A stretch of DNA of 64,000 nt from Sternotherus odoratus (taxonomy: Eukaryota > Chordata > Testudines > Kinosternidae): NCBI GenBank assembly GCA_032164245.1, contig JAVMKO010000017.1, positions 19,630,756 through 19,694,755 of the forward strand, in the 5' to 3' direction. Shown here in pieces: positions 62,401 through 64,000 of the stretch. The translations under genes and the position numbers were made by a program. Position 1 is the first letter of the stretch, and each line of letters opens with the position of its first letter. The notes beneath the pieces are model-generated. The model saw only the letters and a list, made by a program, of their open reading frames with translations, was not told the DNA's origin and did no database searches.

Positions 62401-64000
62401 TCAAGACTCCTCCTGGTCCACGGAGTTCTTAAGAATGACACTACACAACTGGTATCCGGCCTTGGATTTGGCTGTTATATATGAAGGAGAGCTTCTTAGT
62501 ACTGTATGGGTGAGGAAGGCTGACTTTCACATGGCGAATGGAATGTTCACTTAGTTGGCCCTTGGCTGAGTTCCTGATGGCAAAGTTAGTTATTATCTAG
62601 TAGTTGGTTAGTTGTCAGAATGATTACGAAGAGCTGATACTAGAACATTTCCTTTTCCAGATTGAAGGACTGGTGTAATGTGATAATTTTCTACCATTTA
62701 TATGATTTCTAGGTCGGTTTGATGAAGTTCTAATTCGACATCAAGTGAAGTACTTAGGACTGATGGAAAACCTGAGAGTGCGCAGAGCTGGTTTTGCTTA
62801 TCGCCGGAAATATGAAATCTTCCTGCAGAGGTAGGATTTACAGTAATTGTCTCAAATCTGTCCTCCCTCATCATCTCTGCACTGATATGTTCAGAACAGG
62901 AAGTTTCTATACAGCAAATAATATGTTGTCTGTTTAACTAAAAGGCCTTGGTTACCAGAATGGATCTCTGTCTGAGGGAGAGGCATGTGACTCCTCCTAT
63001 GTACCCTGCAGAAGTGCTCCGCTTTACTTCTCATTCTAAAGTCTCTCACTTGTCTATTTCCAGGTACAAATCACTCTGTTCAGAAACATGGCCCACGTGG
63101 GAAGGGCGGCCCCATGATGGAGTGGCTGTGCTTGTGAAACATCTAGGCTACAAACAGGAAGAGTATAAGATGGGCCGGTCAGTTATTTCTTTCTTCCCTA
63201 ATTTGGGGTTGAGTCATAGGGAATCTGTTTAAATATGACCCCTGTATATGTGGGGAGAGAGCAGAACCCCAAGGGGATGTCAAGAATCAGAGAGGTAGCC
63301 GTGTTAGTCTGGAATAGCAGAGGTAACAAAGAGTCCTGTGGCACCTTAAAGACTAACTAAAGTATTGGCGCATACTTTAGTTAGTCTTTAAGGTGCCACA
63401 GGACTCTTTGTTACCCAAGGGGATGGTGAGGCCAGGAAGTAGGTCCCTCTGGCCTCTCATACATAATCATACACTTTAATTCCAGAACAAAGATTTTTAT
63501 TCGTTTTCCCAAGACTTTGTTTGCAACAGAAGATGCTTTGGAGATACGGAAGCAGAGTCTGGGTAAGTCATACACATTTAACCAGCTGGGTTAGCAGACA
63601 ACTATCAGTGCGCCTTGTTTTTAGAATTGCCCTGTTCTCTATCGGAATCCCAACCTTCGTCACTGTTTCTAATTAATAGCTCTTTTCTTTTCCAATTTCA
63701 GCCACAAAAATCCAGGCCACATGGAGAGGCTTCTATCGGCGACAGAAATTCCTGCATATGAAACATTCAGGTATGTGAGGGCATGCAAAGGTGAAAAAAA
63801 TTATGGCTAATTGCCTGTATAGTTGGAAGCCCCTATTTTGTTCCTAGCAAGGGGGTGGGTGGAAAGGGGAACAGAAGTTGATCTGAGTTTGAGATGCATG
63901 AATAAAAAGCCAGTAAGCAGAATAGAGGGGAATGTTTTGAACTATATGGAGTTAAGGAGTTCTGTCCAATGTAATACCTTTTGGTTTTTTTGTCTTCAGC
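35764..64000 (+). CDS. MYO1C: Unconventional myosin-Ic (MYO1C), motor domain and first IQ motif, 3' part outside window
   Basis: Class-I myosin heavy chain: an actin-activated ATPase motor that links membranes to actin through a basic PH-like tail and binds calmodulin through IQ motifs. Exons 2-22 splice into about 724 residues. Visible motifs: P-loop GESGAGKT (residues 105-112, exon 4), switch [11 protein letters not shown] (157-166, exon 5), switch II DIYGFE (386-391, exon 11), and an IQxxxRGxxxR motif (705-715, exon 22). The start is the Met of MESALTARD at 35764, matching the shortest mammalian isoform (about 1028 aa in human, from memory); the splice-in frame upstream is closed by a TGA in the probable exon 1. 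The paralogue MYO1H is less likely because the segment just before switch II carries the MYO1C-type insertion ending in WRSATV. About 300 tail residues lie beyond the window. All splice junctions are GT-AG and phases agree. Confidence 0.97.
36504..36640 (+). repeat. R1-family repeat just upstream of exon 3
   Basis: Head TTTCAGAGTCATAGCCGTAT, then AGGAGTACTTGTGGGATC and CCCACTTCATCAGATGCAT. It ends about 70 bp before exon 3. AGTAATT occurs near both sides and may be a worn duplication. Confidence 0.8.
36712..36827 (+). CDS. MYO1C: MYO1C exon 3
   Basis: Residues 43-81, beginning [16 protein letters not shown], the conserved N-terminal beta-strand region of the motor. Acceptor TTTTCAG, donor CT|GTGAGT; 116 bp, ends in phase 2 (two bases of Leu81). 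Confidence 0.97.
36828..39308. other. Intron 3, left part, without recognised gene
   Basis: AT-rich; a (GA)n run at about 37385-37400 and a poly-T run near 38083-38093. No ORF or repeat family recognised. Confidence 0.5.
39832..41049 (+). pseudogene. Harbinger DDE transposase pseudogene
   Basis: Related to the HARBI1 / DDE_Tnp_4 nuclease family, which cuts and rejoins transposon ends. Recognisable segments: [16 protein letters not shown] (about 39841), [15 protein letters not shown] (40038-40080), a long middle stretch with [15 protein letters not shown] and [11 protein letters not shown] (40449-40709), then [18 protein letters not shown] (about 40795). Damage: stop after TPDS, a 169-bp insert, a frameshift at the DGT motif where the first catalytic Asp codon appears changed to Gly, and a TAG where Trp is expected after YPLMP. 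AATAAA at 41171 may be its poly-A signal. Confidence 0.88.
40168..40336. repeat. R3 SINE/LINE-tail insertion in the transposase pseudogene
   Basis: Foreign to the transposase; ends GGTCAGATAAGATGATCATA then ATGGTCCCTTCTGACC and TCTATGAG. AGAAGA flanks it (40162-40167, 40337-40342), and the transposase sequence resumes right after. A related tail lies at 58985-59078. Confidence 0.75.
41361..41830 (-). pseudogene. Harbinger ORF2, C-terminal part
   Basis: Minus-strand frames read [19 protein letters not shown] and an upstream, frameshifted basic segment ending in KTRRG, like the coiled C-terminal part of Harbinger Myb/SANT proteins. It is separated from its N-terminal half at 43765-44202 by the nested hAT element and probably an intron. 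Confidence 0.6.
42022..42240. repeat. GC-rich 43-bp tandem repeat
   Basis: Units start with GGGGCCTGGAAGCGCCGCGC at 42065, 42108, 42151 and 42194, exactly 43 bp apart, with a slightly longer first unit. Each contains a GCC triplet run. Confidence 0.92.
42381..43050. repeat. G-rich minisatellite, about 11 units of 58-64 bp
   Basis: Unit: GAGAGACCTGGCTGGGTGGG, TCATT, a run of 8-12 G, then GGAGGAAAGGAGGTTTTGGGG. Successive starts near 42415, 42476, 42537 and so on. Unit length varies mainly in the G run. Confidence 0.95.
43765..44202 (-). CDS. Harbinger ORF2, Myb/SANT-like N-terminal half
   Basis: An open frame of 145 codons on the minus strand. Residues 1-70 resemble the Myb/SANT-like DNA-binding domain of Harbinger accessory proteins ([37 protein letters not shown]); an acidic Glu-rich stretch follows (REEEEEESG). 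In this superfamily the partner protein helps the transposase enter the nucleus and bind ends. The upstream start is uncertain, as the domain usually begins earlier. Confidence 0.75.
   Translation of the reverse strand: MLDLINVCGEEAVQSQLRSSHRNYDIFRQISRNMMERGHDQDTVQCRVKVKELQNAYRKAREANHRNLLFLQRAGHNTGGNPTYTPRTTMDTSEPSSTREEEEEESGSKCAEEEEDTPESLDACGQELFSSQEEGSQLHACLDAE
44676..44874 (+). CDS. MYO1C: MYO1C exon 4 (P-loop)
   Basis: Residues 81-147. Contains the nucleotide-binding P-loop GESGAGKT at 44746-44769. The acceptor is TTCCTTAG (ends 44675) and the donor GAG|GTAATT. The first base completes Leu81; 199 bp, ends in phase 0. A Harbinger transposon terminates only 28 bp before the acceptor AG. 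Confidence 0.98.
44875..45674. other. Intron 4 with a worn MITE
   Basis: About 45343-45560 resembles a turtle MITE: TATAGCTTACAGTGGTACAG, TCTCATGTAGCCGGTCTATG, TAATTAAACCACACCC. Termini are not recoverable. Confidence 0.5.
45675..45755 (+). CDS. MYO1C: MYO1C exon 5 (switch I)
   Basis: Residues 148-174, starting [29 protein letters not shown] is switch I. Acceptor TTCAG, donor AAG|GTGAAA; 81 bp, phase 0 at both ends. Confidence 0.98.
45756..47762. other. Intron 5: R2 and CR1 fragments
   Basis: GTGTTGTTGTAGTTGTGGTG followed by GGATATTAGAGAGACAAGGT (46592-46638) is an R2 head; GAAATGGAAAAGGTCCAGAG then AGCAACAAAAATTATTAGAG (47408-47449) is a CR1 fragment on plus. Otherwise featureless. Confidence 0.65.
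47763..47942 (+). CDS. MYO1C: MYO1C exon 6
   Basis: Residues 175-234, from [19 protein letters not shown] through the conserved NFHIFYQLL segment to YHYLVK. Acceptor TTTAG, donor AAG|GTGTGA; 180 bp, phase 0. Confidence 0.98.
48309..48407 (+). CDS. MYO1C: MYO1C exon 7
   Basis: Residues 235-267, [15 protein letters not shown] to [15 protein letters not shown] earlier in the exon was rejected as donor because the next exon begins DLLS, which requires the VE codons; the true donor is GAG|GTAAGA at 48408. 99 bp, phase 0. Confidence 0.97.
48611..48724 (+). CDS. MYO1C: MYO1C exon 8
   Basis: Residues 268-305, beginning [17 protein letters not shown], a motor-core signature in class-I myosins. Acceptor GTACTAG, donor AGG|GTGAGT; 114 bp, phase 0. 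Confidence 0.98.
49108..49179 (+). CDS. MYO1C: MYO1C exon 9
   Basis: Residues 306-329, [16 protein letters not shown] to IIAKGEE. Acceptor TTTGCAG, donor GAG|GTGAGA; 72 bp, phase 0. Confidence 0.97.
49448..49567 (+). CDS. MYO1C: MYO1C exon 10
   Basis: Residues 330-369, with [20 protein letters not shown], the conserved helix next to the actin-binding cardiomyopathy loop. Acceptor CATGCAG, donor AAG|GTACAT; 120 bp, phase 0. Confidence 0.98.
49850..49932 (+). CDS. MYO1C: MYO1C exon 11 (switch II)
   Basis: Residues 370-397. Carries switch [10 protein letters not shown], at 386-393. The preceding segment [12 protein letters not shown] matches MYO1C in length and is absent from MYO1H as I remember it, which decides the paralogue. 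Acceptor TTACAG, donor AG|GTTTGT; 83 bp, ends in phase 2. Confidence 0.97.
50185..50290 (+). CDS. MYO1C: MYO1C exon 12
   Basis: Residues 397-432: [17 protein letters not shown], the relay-helix region, to EYESEGIA. Acceptor TTTACAG, donor GCG|GTAAGA; 106 bp, first base completes Ser397. Confidence 0.98.
50291..51872. other. Intron 12 without recognised gene
   Basis: No repeat family or ORF recognised in about 1.6 kb. Confidence 0.5.
51873..51953 (+). CDS. MYO1C: MYO1C exon 13
   Basis: Residues 433-459, [18 protein letters not shown] to GIISIL, the relay-loop region. Acceptor TGGCAG, donor TTG|GTGAGT; 81 bp, phase 0. Confidence 0.98.
52574..53660 (+). mobile_element. hAT element remnant with fold-back structure
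   Basis: Left end AGGGCTATTGATTAATCGCC, a terminus rich in GATTAA motifs. The segment at about 53090-53205 is the reverse complement of the transposase end at about 53515-53640: GAGGACATGCTTCCATACTG against CAGCATGGAGACACATCCTC, TTTACGTGCCAGATATGC against GCATATCTGGCACGTAAA. The right terminus is not identified. Lies in MYO1C intron 13. Confidence 0.75.
53244..53657 (+). pseudogene. hAT-family transposase fragment (C-terminal)
   Basis: A 137-codon open frame resembling the C-terminal third of a hAT transposase of the BED-finger type: [16 protein letters not shown], then a charged linker with [10 protein letters not shown], then a dimerisation-type segment [20 protein letters not shown] and [13 protein letters not shown], where intact members have a Glu-Arg/Phe-Ser motif at the end. 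N-terminal BED finger and most of the catalytic core are absent. Confidence 0.75.
54030..54118 (+). CDS. MYO1C: MYO1C exon 14 (one Glu codon shorter than expected)
   Basis: Residues 460-489, [18 protein letters not shown] to HFLT. Human MYO1C and most class-I myosins I recall read DEECLRPG here; this copy has a single Glu, a clean 3-bp difference that keeps the frame. Acceptor CTCCACAG, donor AC|GTGAGT; 89 bp. Confidence 0.96.
54341..54636. mobile_element. MITE of Harbinger-like terminus type, 296 bp
   Basis: Termini GGCTAGGTCTACACTAC and (inverted) GGCTATATCTACACTAC. Three-base flanks do not match, so the duplication is lost. The body is rich in GATCGA and TCGACC motifs. Confidence 0.75.
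54781..55027. repeat. R1-family fold-back copy with 11-bp target duplication
   Basis: Forward half: GGTTCTGTGGCACCTTAAAG to CCCACTTCAGATGCATGGA. Inverted half: TCCATGCATCTGAAGAAGTG to CCAGGAAAGCTTATACCC and onward to ACTAGTATGGCTAGCC. ATTCTTCAAAT flanks exactly (54770-54780, 55028-55038). Confidence 0.9.
55134..55255 (-). repeat. CR1 3' tail, antisense
   Basis: AATCATAGAAATGTAGGACT, then TCCAGTCCCCTGCACTGAAG and AGGACTAAGTATTATCCAGA: the usual CR1 3' end on the minus strand. Confidence 0.8.
56262..56455 (+). repeat. tRNA-derived SINE of turtle type
   Basis: A tRNA-like head holds a pol III A box (TAGCTCAGTGGTTTGAGC, about 56268) and B box (GAGTTCAATCC, about 56310). The body follows, then a tail with ACTAGACTCGATGACCTTTC, which resembles CR1 3' ends and suggests CR1-driven mobilisation, as known for cryptodiran pol III SINEs. 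Followed by an ATT microsatellite. Confidence 0.9.
56456..56496. repeat. (ATT)n microsatellite at SINE 3' end
   Basis: About 12 TTA/ATT units directly after the SINE tail. Confidence 0.93.
56675..56810 (-). repeat. CR1 3' tail, antisense
   Basis: TTTCATAGAATCATAAGCAT, then CTTGAGAGGTCATCTAGTCC, a typical CR1 3' end on the minus strand. Confidence 0.85.
57279..57373 (+). CDS. MYO1C: MYO1C exon 15
   Basis: Residues 489-521, [13 protein letters not shown] then [14 protein letters not shown], the strand leading to the actin-binding loop 2 region. Acceptor CTCCCCAG, donor ACAG|GTAAAT; 95 bp, starts after two bases of Thr489 and ends in phase 1. Confidence 0.97.
57613..57659 (+). CDS. MYO1C: MYO1C exon 16
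   Basis: A 47-bp exon encoding residues 521-536, [16 protein letters not shown], conserved in myosins. Acceptor TTCTCTAG, donor GAG|GTGAGT. Confidence 0.96.
57972..58052 (+). CDS. MYO1C: MYO1C exon 17
   Basis: Residues 537-563, [19 protein letters not shown] to KKRPET, the variable surface loop 2 area of the motor. Acceptor TTTCTAG, donor ACG|GTAAGA; 81 bp, phase 0. Confidence 0.96.
58257..58362 (+). CDS. MYO1C: MYO1C exon 18
   Basis: Residues 564-599, [16 protein letters not shown] to [14 protein letters not shown], including the near-universal RCIKPN motif. Acceptor TTCTAG, donor G|GTAAGG; 106 bp, ends in phase 1. Confidence 0.98.
58518..58825 (+). repeat. R2 repeat (split by hAT insertion)
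   Basis: AAGATGGGTGAGGTAATATC on the left and GGACCAACTTTTGTTGGTGA on the right are adjacent in the intact family as I know it. The two parts are separated by 235 bp of hAT sequence. Confidence 0.75.
58550..58784. mobile_element. hAT-type MITE in R2, perfect 8-bp duplication
   Basis: TTTTACTG flanks on both sides (58542-58549, 58785-58792). The right terminus (inverted) is CAGCGGTCCTCAAAG, hAT-like; the left terminus looks worn. GC-rich, with an internal GAACCGCCGAAATGCCGC inverted-repeat region. Confidence 0.85.
59848..60900. repeat. AT-rich probable interspersed repeat
   Basis: Left side has repeated TTTATTTAAATCA blocks, the right side ends ACTGGTGATTTAAAACAACC; the mirrored GATTTAAA motifs suggest inverted termini of a DNA transposon. 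No ORF. Confidence 0.5.
61209..62387. mobile_element. hAT-like non-autonomous element, 1.18 kb, with G-rich interior
   Basis: Ends ATAGGGTTGCCAACTTTC and (inverted) AGGATTGCCAGGTGTCC share GG(G/A)TTGCCA. Flanks ACATTACC (61201-61208) and ACATAACC (62388-62395) match at 7 of 8. The interior repeats degenerate GGGGCTGGGG/TGCAGGAGGGGG units, giving false glycine- or proline-rich ORFs. Confidence 0.75.
62713..62830 (+). CDS. MYO1C: MYO1C exon 19
   Basis: Residues 599-638, [17 protein letters not shown] to [17 protein letters not shown]: the SH1-helix and converter entry. Acceptor TTTCTAG, donor AG|GTAGGA; 118 bp. Confidence 0.98.
63064..63177 (+). CDS. MYO1C: MYO1C exon 20
   Basis: Residues 638-676, [19 protein letters not shown] to [10 protein letters not shown], converter domain. 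Acceptor TTTCCAG, donor CG|GTCAGT (a slightly weak donor); 114 bp. Confidence 0.97.
63280..63413. repeat. R1 fold-back copy with 12-bp target duplication, upstream of exon 21
   Basis: Forward R1 (CAGAGAGGTAGCCGTGTTAG ... GTCCTGTGGCACCTTAAAGA ... ACTAAAGTATTGGCGCATA) is followed at once by its inverse (CTTTAGTTAGTCTTTAAGGT ... GGACTCTTTGTTA). CCCAAGGGGATG flanks exactly (63268-63279, 63414-63425). Confidence 0.92.
63486..63562 (+). CDS. MYO1C: MYO1C exon 21
   Basis: Residues 676-702, [19 protein letters not shown], the end of the converter leading into the lever arm. Acceptor TTCCAG, donor G|GTAAGT; 77 bp. A fold-back repeat ends about 60 bp upstream of the exon. Confidence 0.97.
63702..63770 (+). 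CDS. MYO1C: MYO1C exon 22 (IQ motif 1)
   Basis: Residues 702-725, with the calmodulin-binding IQ motif [17 protein letters not shown]. Acceptor ATTTCAG, donor CAG|GTATGT; 69 bp, ends in phase 1. The next acceptor TTCAG lies at 63995-63999, so base 64000 is probably the first base of exon 23. Confidence 0.96.

Larger units (their letters stand above)
58363..62712. other. Intron 18, repeat-filled
   Basis: 4.35 kb. Recognised inside: R2 with nested hAT, an R3 tail (58985-59078), an AT-rich block (59848-60900) and a 1.18 kb hAT-like element. No gene. Confidence 0.75.

Noticed and set aside
35734..63770. Assignment to MYO1H
   Set aside because: Sequence follows MYO1C at the diagnostic segment before switch II (WRSATV insertion) and in exons 2 and 18; MYO1H lacks the insertion as remembered.

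Overview
The window is vertebrate nuclear DNA, most likely from a cryptodiran (hidden-necked) turtle. The evidence is the repeat content: several CR1 LINE fragments on both strands, a tRNA-derived SINE of turtle type with A and B boxes, many Harbinger-like and hAT-like DNA transposons, one MIR remnant, and a short repeat family (called R1 here) in seven places. The species assignment rests on repeat recognition from memory, with no database search.

There is one cellular gene, on the plus strand: MYO1C, an unconventional class-I myosin. A GC-rich promoter region lies near 2.4-3.0 kb. It contains a probable non-coding first exon ending at a strong donor (2751) and a short upstream ORF. Intron 1 is then about 33 kb and entirely repeat-populated. 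Coding starts at 35764 in exon 2, and 21 coding-strand exons (exons 2 to 22) can be placed from 35734 to 63770 with consistent splice phases. They encode about 724 residues: the whole motor domain and the first IQ motif. The acceptor of exon 23 sits at the last bases of the window, so the rest of the neck and the membrane-binding tail lie outside. No tRNA, rRNA, CRISPR or prokaryotic system is present.

Layout: 1-2.1 kb, upstream DNA with a possible solo LTR and a CR1 fragment; 2.1-3.0 kb, a hAT remnant abutting the GC-rich promoter; 3-35.7 kb, intron 1 with CR1, MIR, hAT, Harbinger-like MITEs and R1 copies; 35.7-36.8 kb, exons 2-3; 39.3-44.65 kb, a 5.3 kb Harbinger element whose two genes are broken, with a 1.36 kb hAT element nested inside (perfect 8-bp target duplication), ending 28 bp before exon 4; 44.7-54.1 kb, exons 4-14; 54.1-58.4 kb, exons 15-18 with SINE and CR1 tails; 58.4-62.7 kb, a repeat-filled intron; 62.7-64 kb, exons 19-22 and the edge of 23.

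The most interesting observations are structural. R1 repeatedly occurs as head-to-head fold-back copies flanked by 11-12 bp direct repeats and carries a hairpin resembling a hammerhead ribozyme core. The Harbinger end lies in the branch-point zone of a coding exon. I see no new defence-type or metabolic system; the novelty here is in mobile-element architecture and its overlap with MYO1C splicing and promoter sequence.
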